Below are positions 26,235-33,974 of a stretch of DNA of 64,000 nucleotides, in pieces. A program made the position numbers and the translations under genes. The notes below the pieces were generated by a model. It saw only the letters and a list, made by a program, of their open reading frames with translations. It was not told where the DNA came from and did no database searches. Source of the stretch: Blastococcus tunisiensis (GTDB taxonomy: Bacteria; Actinomycetota; Actinomycetes; Mycobacteriales; Geodermatophilaceae); NCBI RefSeq assembly GCF_900112815.1, contig NZ_FOND01000007.1, forward strand, positions 62,001-126,000, in the 5' to 3' direction. Position 1 is the stretch's first letter. Each line of letters starts with the position of its first letter.

Positions 26235-27113
26235 ATGCCCCGCACCATTCCCGGATTCTCCCACCAGCGAATCGCCGGCGCCGACGACGTCACTCTCAAC
26301 GTCGCCGTCGGGGGATCGGGCAGCCCGATCGTCCTGCTGCACGGCTTTCCGCAGACACACCTGATGTGGCGACACGTGGCCGCCGATCTGGCCGCCGACC
26401 ACACCGTGATCTGCCCCGATCTGCGCGGCTACGGCGCCAGCGACAAGCCCGAGGACTCGGACGGGCAGATGTACTCCAAGCGGGCCATGGCCACCGACGT
26501 CGTCGCCGTCGCCCAGGCCCTCGGCCACGACCGGTTTGCGCTGGTGGGTCACGACCGCGGCGCCCTGGTCGCCATCCGCGCCGGACTGGACCACCCCGAC
26601 GCGGTCACGCACCTGGCGTCGCTGGACGTGCTGACGAATCTCGACACGTGGGCCGTGCTGCAGGGCCGTTCCGCGACCGTGGCGTGGCATCTCTACCTGA
26701 TGGCCCAGCCGGCCGGCCTCCCCGAGAACATGATCAGCGGCGCGGCGGACGAATTCTTCGGGTCTTTCCTCGACGCCTGGGCCAACGACCCCGAGGCCAT
26801 GCCGGCCGACGTGCGCGCGGCCTACCTGGAGGCCTCCCGGGAGGCCATCCCTTCGATCGTCGCTGACTACCGGGCGTCGGCGAACATCGACGTCGAGCAC
26901 GACCAGGCCGACCGGGAAAATGGAAACCGGCTGCGCATGCCAGTGACCGTGCTGCAGCAGGACTGGGGACCGGAACTCAGCTCGGGGGCGGCCGCCATGT
27001 GGCGCGCCTGGGCGCCCGACCTGGAGCACCGGACCGTCTCGTGCGGGCACTTTATGGCCGAGGAAGGCCCCGCGGACGTCATCAGAGCGATCCGCAGCCT
27101 GCTTACCCGGTGA
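26235..27113 (+). CDS. Alpha/beta hydrolase, haloacetate-dehalogenase type
   Basis: A 292-residue alpha/beta hydrolase of the haloalkane dehalogenase and epoxide hydrolase branch. LLHGFPQTHLMW forms the oxyanion region (about 34-45), DLRGYGASDKP is typical of the group, the nucleophile elbow GHDRGA (about 107-112) carries an aspartate nucleophile followed by the Arg seen in fluoroacetate dehalogenases, and the catalytic His is in CGHFMAEE near 275. It may release halide from small haloacids or open epoxides; the substrate cannot be read from sequence. GGAG lies six bases before the ATG. The divergent SARP gene and the phased repeat suggest it is that regulator's target. Confidence 0.88.
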   Translation: MPRTIPGFSHQRIAGADDVTLNVAVGGSGSPIVLLHGFPQTHLMWRHVAADLAADHTVICPDLRGYGASDKPEDSDGQMYSKRAMATDVVAVAQALGHDRFALVGHDRGALVAIRAGLDHPDAVTHLASLDVLTNLDTWAVLQGRSATVAWHLYLMAQPAGLPENMISGAADEFFGSFLDAWANDPEAMPADVRAAYLEASREAIPSIVADYRASANIDVEHDQADRENGNRLRMPVTVLQQDWGPELSSGAAAMWRAWAPDLEHRTVSCGHFMAEEGPADVIRAIRSLLTR

Positions 27114-27525
27114 GCAGGCGGCCGCCGGGACTCCGCCGCTCCTCCCGGGCGCGCGGGGTCGCGTTCGTTTCCGTGCGCCGATGACGACGGCCACGCGGTG
27201 ATCCACGACCGTCCCATCGCGCAGCGACTCGTGATCGCAGTGCCCCTGGGCATGGCGGTCGGAGCGGCGACCTCGGCGGCCCGGCGGTCGCGGGGCTGAC
27301 CAACGCCGTCGGCCCGTGGGCTGTGCCGCCGTTTCACGCCGGTGCGACGGGGGGCGACCGTCGGTCGGCGCCGTCCCCGGCATCGCCGCGAGCGTTCCGG
27401 AGGTCGCGGGCTACGGGTCCCCACGCCACGCGAGCGGTGACAGCGCACATGCACGAGGCGAGTCGGCGCTCACGCTTTCCTCGGTCAGTGCGTGTGACCA
27501 AGGAGCCGCGCCGACAGTTTCGTTC
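27114..27525. other. No intact gene; possible membrane-peptide remnant
   Basis: About 410 bases. A 33-codon frame from a GTG at 27198 to a TGA at 27299 encodes a hydrophobic segment, IAQRLVIAVPLGMAVGAAT, that could be a membrane peptide or a remnant, without a ribosome binding site. Nothing else is recognisable. Confidence 0.3.
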
Positions 27526-27747
27526 TTACCCGCCCCACCGGCTGTTGGGTTTCGCGTCCAACACTTGAGCGATGTACTGACCCCTGGACTGCCCAGGTGC
27601 GGTGAACTGTTCCCATACATCTGGTGGGCAAGCTGAGTATGCCCACTCCACACCGTCAGGAAATCGGACGAGGATGGTTTCCGTTTCGGGCACGTAAGCC
27701 TCGGAGATGATGCGGTTCGACCCGTCGACCGGTGTCCACTCGATCAC
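27526..27747 (-). CDS. KTSC-domain protein, third gene of SIR2-HerA cassette
   Basis: A 73-residue protein built almost entirely of a KTSC-like domain: VDGSNRIISEAYVPETETI, then VRFPDGVEWAYSACPPDVWE and a final RGQYIAQVLDA. In this family a V-x-S-S-N start, a Tyr-rich strand and an R-x-Y-x-x-x-I end are usual, and all are present in recognisable form. Its GTG at 27747 overlaps the stop of the HerA gene (GTGA), so it is the last gene of a coupled three-gene unit. Its role is unknown; it may assist, regulate or neutralise the SIR2-HerA complex. Confidence 0.75.
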   Translation of the reverse strand: MIEWTPVDGSNRIISEAYVPETETILVRFPDGVEWAYSACPPDVWEQFTAPGQSRGQYIAQVLDAKPNSRWGG

Positions 27748-29504
27748 GAGTCGGAATCGTACGCGCCTCGCCACGCCGCAATCGCTGCAGTCACGTCCGG
27801 GACTGTCGGCTCCGCCCGCCACGAGGCGAGGGAGGGATCTTCGGCTCGCGGCAGGGGCTCGGGCAGGTCTACGAGGGCCCGGGCCGGCAGCACCAGCGCT
27901 TCACCGGTGACGATGGCTTCCCCCGTCCGCAACGACGGCAATACGGCGGCCAGGCCGGCCACGCTGTCGGGCAGCGCGGCACGGATCTTCGCCTGGTCAG
28001 CCGAGTTGCTCAGCCGCAGCGCGATCAAGGTCCCGCACTGGGCCAGCGCCGTATCAGGCAGCTCGGACGGGCGTTGTGTGATCAGAACCAGCCCGATGCC
28101 GTACTTTCGCCCTTCACGGGCAATCCGGTTGACCGACTCCCGGGCGATGGGTGCCGCCGCTGCTCCGAGGTACCGGTGCGCTTCTTCGAGGACGATCAGG
28201 ACAGGCCGGGGACGCCCGACGCCGGGTTGGTCGACGGGCGTGCGGACCGCTACTTCGAAGAGCAGGTTGAGGACTACCCCGATGGCCAGTTCGCTCGCCT
28301 CGGCGGGGACCCCGCTGAAGTCAAGAACCGAAACCGGGCGTTCGTCTCCCAGCCACGAAGCGAGCACGTCCACCAGCGGGTCCACACCGGCCGGATCCCC
28401 CTGGGGTTCCTGGAAGAACCTGAGGCGGGGATCGAGCAGTCCGAGGCGCAACAGCTCCGGTGTGCTGCCGAAGACGCCGTGATGGGGGCCCTTGAAGGGA
28501 GCAGCCCCGCCCTGCGAGTACGGCCGAAAGTGGGCCGGTCTCAGCTCGGCAGGGGATCCCGCGTTCTCCTCGCACGCCGTATCCGGATCTTTGGCGACCT
28601 GGCGGGTCTCGTTGTTCTCCCAGTCGAGACGATGCCAGACCCTGCGGAGGTCGAAGGGGACCGGGGTGTCGGCGGTCACGGCGGCGGGGTCCAGGCTCAA
28701 CCATGAAGCTGCATCGACGAAGTCCCGGCGGGCTTGAGCGACCAGCTCCTCGAAGCGGCTGCGAAGGGTCGCGCCACCGGAAGAGCCGGCGAAGACCCGC
28801 AAGATGTCCCCGGCGGGCAGCGCCCAGTACGGCACGCGGAGACGCCGGTCGCCCGATGCCAGCACCGACCGGATCGTGGCATCGTCGCCCAGTGCTCGTG
28901 CGTACTCGCCGTGTGAGTCGATGACGACGATGTTGGCAGCGGCCCAGCCGCCGCGAGCGAAGCGCTGGAGCACGGCGCTGACGGCGCTGGTCTTGCCGGC
29001 GCCCGTCGAGCCGACGATGGCGGCGTGCCGTAGGACGAGGCGCCCGGCGTCGAGGCACACCGGTACTTCTTCGGCGGCGGCCAGCCGTCCGATGCGGAGG
29101 TGTTCGTTGTCCGCTCCCGGGAACACCGTCCGCAGGTCGTCGGCGGTGGCAAAGTGCACGGGGTCGTCGAGGCCGGGATAGGAGCCCACGCCGCGCTGGA
29201 AACGCCCCGTGGCCCGGGCTACTTCGCCGAGCAGTTGAATCTGCAGCCAGCGTTCCCCTGTCTGGACGACCTCGCCCGGGGCGGGCGCCTCCGACAGTTC
29301 GGAGATCCCGAGGAGGCTGACCTGCCCGATGAGATCCACCAGCCCCTGAGGTATGCGAACGATCGACCCGATCTGTCCGACCGGCTGCAGTCGACCCCGG
29401 TAGATGGGTGCGACACCCGCGAGGTCGGTGCTCAGGGCCACCGTCACCTGCGCGCCGAGGACGTGCCTCACGACACCGATGCAGGTTGGGTCGCGTTCAG
29501 GCAT
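27744..29504 (-). CDS. HerA-type ATPase/translocase
   Basis: A 586-residue HerA/FtsK-clade ATPase. The N-terminal 75 residues form the HAS barrel (around GVAPIYRGRLQPVGQIGSI). The Walker A motif GSTGAGKTS lies near 165-172, the Walker B segment VLIVLEEAHRYLG near 436-448, and the ring contact LITQRPSELPDTALAQCGT near 480, all typical of hexameric DNA pumps. In SIR2-HerA antiphage systems this protein forms a ring that carries the SIR2 subunits. Its ATG overlaps the end of the SIR2 gene by eight bases. Middle residues (about 240-370) are an insert between the Walker motifs as in other HerA proteins. Confidence 0.9.
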   Translation of the reverse strand: MPERDPTCIGVVRHVLGAQVTVALSTDLAGVAPIYRGRLQPVGQIGSIVRIPQGLVDLIGQVSLLGISELSEAPAPGEVVQTGERWLQIQLLGEVARATGRFQRGVGSYPGLDDPVHFATADDLRTVFPGADNEHLRIGRLAAAEEVPVCLDAGRLVLRHAAIVGSTGAGKTSAVSAVLQRFARGGWAAANIVVIDSHGEYARALGDDATIRSVLASGDRRLRVPYWALPAGDILRVFAGSSGGATLRSRFEELVAQARRDFVDAASWLSLDPAAVTADTPVPFDLRRVWHRLDWENNETRQVAKDPDTACEENAGSPAELRPAHFRPYSQGGAAPFKGPHHGVFGSTPELLRLGLLDPRLRFFQEPQGDPAGVDPLVDVLASWLGDERPVSVLDFSGVPAEASELAIGVVLNLLFEVAVRTPVDQPGVGRPRPVLIVLEEAHRYLGAAAAPIARESVNRIAREGRKYGIGLVLITQRPSELPDTALAQCGTLIALRLSNSADQAKIRAALPDSVAGLAAVLPSLRTGEAIVTGEALVLPARALVDLPEPLPRAEDPSLASWRAEPTVPDVTAAIAAWRGAYDSDS

Positions 29505-30654
29505 GGGCACCTTCTGCAGCCTTCGCCAGCAGGTCCGCCAGCCGGGCTTCCAGCTCCCCTTCCGGCGGCGAGCTGCGCGCCAGAAAACTGGCCAGGTGCC
29601 GGAAGTCGCCGAGTGCGAGGCGGCCGTCGCGCCACAGGTCGGCCGGGGCCTCGCTCGGCGCTTCCCAATCGGCCCGGACGCCGCCCAGGACCGCCTCCTG
29701 GGCACCTACCGCCTGCAGGTTCGGCGTCGTCAATGCCCGGTCGACCAGCTCATCGGGTATCGCGTCGAAGCACAGCGCGATCAGCTCGGAGCGTGGCCGA
29801 CGCCGAGCGGCGTCGAACAACACCTCGTTGAGGTGAGCGTCACCGAAGGAGTAGCCGCTGATGATCATCAGCGTCTCCGGATGATTCAACGCCCGACGCA
29901 GTCGATCCTGGAGAACCACGAAAGGAACGCGACGGGACTCGTCGTATTTTGCGTCCGAAGGGTAGATCGCGGCCGGCTGAGCGTCAGCAACGGGTGCGCC
30001 GACCCGGACCACCTCAGCGCGTTCCCCACCTTCCCAGGCCCAGTGCACCGAGCCATGGAGTTTCCACAGCCGTACCAGGAAGGCGGGGAGCCATTCATCA
30101 GCGTCGGACGGCGCGGACTCAACGAGGTCCACACGAAACCGGGCTCGCAGCGCACCGACGAACCCGTCGAAGTACGGGACACCGAGCGCCTCGAGCGCAC
30201 TCTCCAGCAACAAGTCGTAGTTGACCGTGAAGAGCTCCACCGGGAGGTGGTAGTTCGCGCGGGCCGCCCAGGCCGCGAAGCGCAAGGTCGGATCGATGTC
30301 AGCGTTGGCGATGTCGAGGGCGCTGACAACGAGCCGGCAGACCGCCAGGTCCAGGGCGCGTGCCTCGGCCGCACCGAGTCCGTCCACCGTGTCGTCGCCG
30401 CCATCCAGCAGCACGGCGATGCGACGCAGCCGACTGAGCGCGGCTTCGAGGTTACGGCCGGCAAGCTGGCTTTCGAAGGCGGTTCGCTGTTCGGGGTTGA
30501 GACCCTTCAGCACAAGTGTCTGCAGACCGGCGACATCGGGGAGCCCGCACGCGCGGGATGCCCCAGCACCGAGGAAGGCGCATACATGTCGTGATCGGGC
30601 TGCCAGCTTCGCGCTGATGCCGTTGGCGAACGGCATGACTGCGTGGCCGGTCAT
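29497..30654 (-). CDS. SIR2-like NADase effector
   Basis: A 385-residue SIR2-family protein of the kind found in antiphage systems. CAFLGAGASRACGLPD (about 25-40) binds NAD; the catalytic Asn is in FTVNYDLLLE near 150, the catalytic His in LWKLHGSVHW near 205, and GYSFGDAHLNEVLF near 275 marks the SIR2_2 subfamily. All catalytic residues are present, so NAD hydrolysis on phage infection is the expected activity. The ATG at 30654 is chosen because TAGACT lies seven bases upstream (leaderless pattern); 30636 is an alternative. The overlapping HerA gene gives the known SIR2-HerA arrangement. Confidence 0.9.
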   Translation of the reverse strand: MTGHAVMPFANGISAKLAARSRHVCAFLGAGASRACGLPDVAGLQTLVLKGLNPEQRTAFESQLAGRNLEAALSRLRRIAVLLDGGDDTVDGLGAAEARALDLAVCRLVVSALDIANADIDPTLRFAAWAARANYHLPVELFTVNYDLLLESALEALGVPYFDGFVGALRARFRVDLVESAPSDADEWLPAFLVRLWKLHGSVHWAWEGGERAEVVRVGAPVADAQPAAIYPSDAKYDESRRVPFVVLQDRLRRALNHPETLMIISGYSFGDAHLNEVLFDAARRRPRSELIALCFDAIPDELVDRALTTPNLQAVGAQEAVLGGVRADWEAPSEAPADLWRDGRLALGDFRHLASFLARSSPPEGELEARLADLLAKAAEGAHA

Positions 30655-30661
30655 CGCGCCA

Positions 30662-30667
30662 AGTCTA
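30662..30667 (-). promoter_or_regulatory. Probable -10 box of SIR2 gene
   Basis: On the minus strand TAGACT fits TANNNT and is separated by seven bases from the ATG at 30654, which has no ribosome binding site. This predicts a leaderless transcript for the SIR2-HerA-KTSC unit. No good -35 box is visible. Confidence 0.5.
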
Positions 30668-30965
30668 CGTGCGGTGCCCTGGACCACCCCTGCGCCCTCT
30701 CAGCTGTCGATCTTGCTTGACGCTGACGTGGCCGGGTGGGGAGCGCCGACGGCGGGTGGCAACTCCCGAGGTTGGGAGGGGCTCCGTCTCCAGCTCGTGG
30801 TGGGTCGGCGCCCCCAGGGGCGACCTTGAGACGGTGTGACGACGGTCCGGGGTAGCGCCTTTCCTGTTACGCGTGAGGCCGGTGGGAACCGCACGATCGA
30901 ATGGCTAGAAACCGCCTCGTCTCGTATGGCACCGTGCAGGCTTGTGTGCGAACGGGGGAGCGGGG

Positions 30966-31499
30966 ATGCGCGGAATGGTCGTGGTCGACCAGCCGGTCGA
31001 GGAGCGAGTGGTCGTCTGGCACGTGAGCGTGGGCGACGGTCTCGAGTCGTCGATGGCGGGGGCGTGGGTGCTTCCCGCCGACGACCCGAGGATTGAGGGG
31101 CTGGTCGTCGGGCGGCTGCTGGTCAGCACGCCGGGGGCCGTCGCCCGGTTCGGCTCCGGTGCGGACCTCGCCGCGCTGGCAGCCGCGATCGACGCGGAGA
31201 CCGCACGGCTGGACCGGGCGTTCGCCGACCACCTGGCCACCCTGTCGCGGTCGCGGCGCAGTCTGGTCCGGCCCCGGTGGCCGTCGACCACGGAGACCGC
31301 GTCGGGTCGACACTCCGGTGACCCGTTGGCGGCGGGGACCCTCGCGCTGGCCCGCCGGGTCTCCGATCTGCTCGACGCCTGGGACGGCGTGGAGAAGGAG
31401 CGCCTGGCCCGCCCGTTCCTGATCACTTTTGGTGGCGGGAGCGCGCGCAGCTTCCCGCCAGGCTGGCCGACCACTACGAACAGCGAGGAGCCGTCATGA
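30966..31499 (+). CDS. Unknown protein, partner of exonuclease gene
   Basis: A 177-residue protein of unknown function. The N-terminal third (MRGMVVVDQPVEERVVVWHV) is beta-rich, the middle has a helix around AALAAAIDAETARLDRAFAD, and the end is charged. No motif is recognised. The ATG at 30966 has GGGGGAG five bases upstream; an ATG at 30975 is possible. Its stop overlaps the ATG of the exonuclease gene (ATGA), so the two are coupled and probably act together. It is divergent from the SIR2-HerA cassette, sharing a 311-base intergenic region. Confidence 0.7.
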   Translation: MRGMVVVDQPVEERVVVWHVSVGDGLESSMAGAWVLPADDPRIEGLVVGRLLVSTPGAVARFGSGADLAALAAAIDAETARLDRAFADHLATLSRSRRSLVRPRWPSTTETASGRHSGDPLAAGTLALARRVSDLLDAWDGVEKERLARPFLITFGGGSARSFPPGWPTTTNSEEPS

Positions 31500-32782
31500 G
31501 CGTGGCCGTCGTGGACCTGGAGACGACCGGGGTCTATCCCAGCGTCGACCGTGTCGTGGAGATCGGCGTCGTCCTGCTCGACGACGCCGGTGAGGTGGAA
31601 GAGGAGTTCTGCACTCTCGTCGATCCGGGTCGCGACGTCGGCGCGACGTCGATCCACGGCATCCGGGCCTCGGACGTTGTCGGCGCTCCCGCCTTCGCCG
31701 AGGTGGCGCCGCACGTGTCCGCGCTGCTGTCCGGCCGGGTGGTCGTGGCCCACAACGCCCTGTTCGACCTGCGCTTCCTCGCCCGCGAGTTCGCCCGTGC
31801 CGGTCTGCCGGTGGCGCTGTCGCCGGTGCTGTGCACGATGCGGCTGGCGGGGTTCTTCGACCGGTCGTTGCGCTCGCTGGCCACCGTCTGCGAGGCGCTG
31901 TCCATCGCGCACGAGCAGGCGCACGCCGCGCTGGAGGACGCGCGGGTGACGGCGCTGGCCCTGTGCCGGCTGCGTGAGCTGTTGGGTGACGCGGTGATGG
32001 TCGACGCCGTGCTCGCCGTGGACTTCGACCCCGACGGTGCTTACCTCGGCTCCGGCGGGCTGTACCGGCGGGACTGGGCGGGCGTGCTGGCCGAGGTGTC
32101 GGCAGGCCGGCGGCCGGGCGCGGGGCCCTGCCGCAGCGTGACCCGGTCTCGGGCGGCGGCCGTCCGCCGCGACCGCGACGGCTACCTGGCCAGGCTCGTG
32201 TCGGCGATGCCGGAACTGGCGGCGGCGCCGGTGACGATGGCACCCTACCTCGGCGTGCTCGACCAGGTGCTCGAGGACCGTCTGGTCAGCGTCAGCGAGG
32301 CCGACCAGCTCGTGGGCCTGGCGGGGGAGCTCGGATGCGGGCCTGGCCACGTCCAGGCCGCACACCGCCTCTACCTCGACGCGCTGGCCACCGTCGCCCT
32401 CGCCGACGACATCGTCACCGACGCCGAGCGCCACGACCTCGACCGGGTCGCCGTCCTGCTGGGACTCGGGCCCGGCGACGTCGAGGTCGCCCTGACCATG
32501 GCCCGGTCTGGCGCGCGGGTCTCCGTCCCTCGCCGGTCTCGTGGCTTCTCCGCCGGAGACTGGATCTGCTTCACCGGCGAAATGTCTCGCCCGCGGTCGG
32601 CCTTCGAGAATGCCGCCCGCGCCGCCGGACTCCAGCCGATGAATGCCGTGTCCGGCAAGACGGACGTCCTCGTCTGCGCTTGTCCCGACTCGCAGTCGGG
32701 TAAGGCGCGGAAGGCCCGTGCGCTAGGCGTGAGGGTCATCGGCGAGGCGGTGTTCTGGGACGCCGTCGGGCACGTGAGCTGA
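31496..32782 (+). CDS. DEDDh exonuclease with TerB-like and BRCT domains
   Basis: A 428-residue protein with a DnaQ-type 3'-5' exonuclease domain at 1-165: VVDLETTGVYP supplies Asp and Glu, HNALFDLRFL the second Asp, and HAALEDARVTALAL the His and last Asp, so the active site is complete. About residues 240-335 resemble the TerB-like helical domain (DALATVALADDIVTDAERHD). The C-terminal 85 residues form a BRCT domain (FSAGDWICFTGEMSRPRSAF, KTDVLVCA, KARALGVRVIGE) that would bind DNA ends or partners. It is likely to process DNA ends in repair or defence. Confidence 0.88.
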   Translation: MSVAVVDLETTGVYPSVDRVVEIGVVLLDDAGEVEEEFCTLVDPGRDVGATSIHGIRASDVVGAPAFAEVAPHVSALLSGRVVVAHNALFDLRFLAREFARAGLPVALSPVLCTMRLAGFFDRSLRSLATVCEALSIAHEQAHAALEDARVTALALCRLRELLGDAVMVDAVLAVDFDPDGAYLGSGGLYRRDWAGVLAEVSAGRRPGAGPCRSVTRSRAAAVRRDRDGYLARLVSAMPELAAAPVTMAPYLGVLDQVLEDRLVSVSEADQLVGLAGELGCGPGHVQAAHRLYLDALATVALADDIVTDAERHDLDRVAVLLGLGPGDVEVALTMARSGARVSVPRRSRGFSAGDWICFTGEMSRPRSAFENAARAAGLQPMNAVSGKTDVLVCACPDSQSGKARKARALGVRVIGEAVFWDAVGHVS

Positions 32783-32864
32783 CGCTCGGCGGGAGAGTCC
32801 GGCCTCGCCGGTCTTTTCACACGGTGAGGACTACATCCACCACTCAACGGGACGTCACCTCTGC

Positions 32865-33244
32865 TGGCGCTGGGCCTCGAAGGCCCACCTTCTGGTCAGC
32901 GTCATCGATACGGCTAGCGATGAATCGATGGGTAGTTCCCGGACTTCTGGTCCCTGCCGGATGACCTGGTTGCGCTGTTGACGGCACTCGTCGGGGTCGA
33001 CGTCGGGCCGGGAGGGAAGGCCAGCCGAGCCCTGCCGGCGTCATGAAGCACGGGCCGACTCTGGCGTCAGCTTTCCGCAGCGGTCCGATGGCGCGCTGGG
33101 CAGAAGCCTTCCTGACGGTTCTCGACCGCGAGGAGACTCACGCCGAGCGACGCGACATCGCTGGACGATCAGCGGCAGAGGGTTCGATGAACAGCTGGTG
33201 CCGTGGTCGACGAGGTCATGGCGCCGTTCCTTGGACGCCGCTGA
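32865..33244 (+). pseudogene. Decayed TetR regulator
   Basis: The pieces match the intact regulator at 55466-56095 in order but in changing frames: WRWASKAHLLVSVIDTASDE (against WRWSSKAD, VSLIDTASDE), then VALLTALVGV and KASRAL, then AFRSGPMARWAEAFLTVL (against AFRRGPMARWAEAFATVR), then FDEQLV and AVVDEVMAPFLGRR with a stop at 33244. The DNA-binding N-terminus is missing and at least three frame changes are needed. Confidence 0.75.
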
Positions 33245-33286
33245 CTCGGCGCTCTCGATCGGCGTCCGTCGAGCGCGGCGCGGGGT

Positions 33287-33703
33287 CTAGGTGCAGTAGG
33301 CCCACACGTACTTGCGCTCGGCGGTAACGAGCCAGCCGTGGGTGGTGGTGAGCCGGGCGACCAGGAACAGCCCTAACCCGCCGAGAGCGGGATCGCGCCC
33401 TATGGCCAACTCTGGCGCGTGTTCGGGCTGCGAGTCGCTGACCTCGATCAGGAGCCCGTCGGTGGCTGCAACGACGCGCGCTCGCACCGGTGGCCCACCG
33501 TGGCGGAGTCCGTTCGACGCCAGTTCCTCGACGGCGAGGAGGAATCGCTCGCAGCGAGCGTCGTTCATCACCACCGATTCGGCGTCGACGAGGCGGCGTA
33601 CGTCGGCTCGCACGAAATGCAGGTCGGCAGTCGTCGACAGCTCCCACTGCCAGCTCGGGCCGCCGAGCTGCGGGGGTGGTCGCTGTGTCCAGGTGTCGTC
33701 CAT
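33287..33703 (-). CDS. RsbW-like ATP-binding protein
   Basis: A 138-residue histidine-kinase-fold ATPase of the RsbW/anti-sigma type. The N box is in LLAVEELASNGLRHGG near 60-75 (Glu and Asn present), and a G box is in ALGGLGLFLVARL near 115-127. Such proteins bind a sigma factor or anti-sigma antagonist and phosphorylate or release it. The ATG at 33703 follows AAGG closely. It lies downstream of, and in the same direction as, the SpoIIE-type phosphatase gene, its likely counterpart in a partner-switching module; no separate antagonist (STAS) gene is present here. Confidence 0.85.
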   Translation of the reverse strand: MDDTWTQRPPPQLGGPSWQWELSTTADLHFVRADVRRLVDAESVVMNDARCERFLLAVEELASNGLRHGGPPVRARVVAATDGLLIEVSDSQPEHAPELAIGRDPALGGLGLFLVARLTTTHGWLVTAERKYVWAYCT

Positions 33704-33974
33704 AGCCTTCAGTTCAACTTGGGCGCCGTCGGAAAAGGGCGCTGCGCTCGCCGCCCAGGGAACCAGCCGATGCCCCATCGCGCGACCCCAGCGAGCACAT
33801 CGATCGATGACTGCGCGGGTCGCCGGACTGGCCGCCACGCCGAGGGCACCCGGTAGAGCGCCGGCCACAGCGGCGCAGGTTCCCTTGGATGACCTGGACA
33901 GTCAGCTCACGGCTTTCCTCTGGTGGGTCCACCACCGCGACCCTGCTGCGCCCAGTCGGCACCGGTTGCCCGGG

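Noticed and set aside
27198-27299. 33-codon hydrophobic frame
   Set aside because: No ribosome binding site and no relative in the window; could be a remnant but not supportable as a gene.
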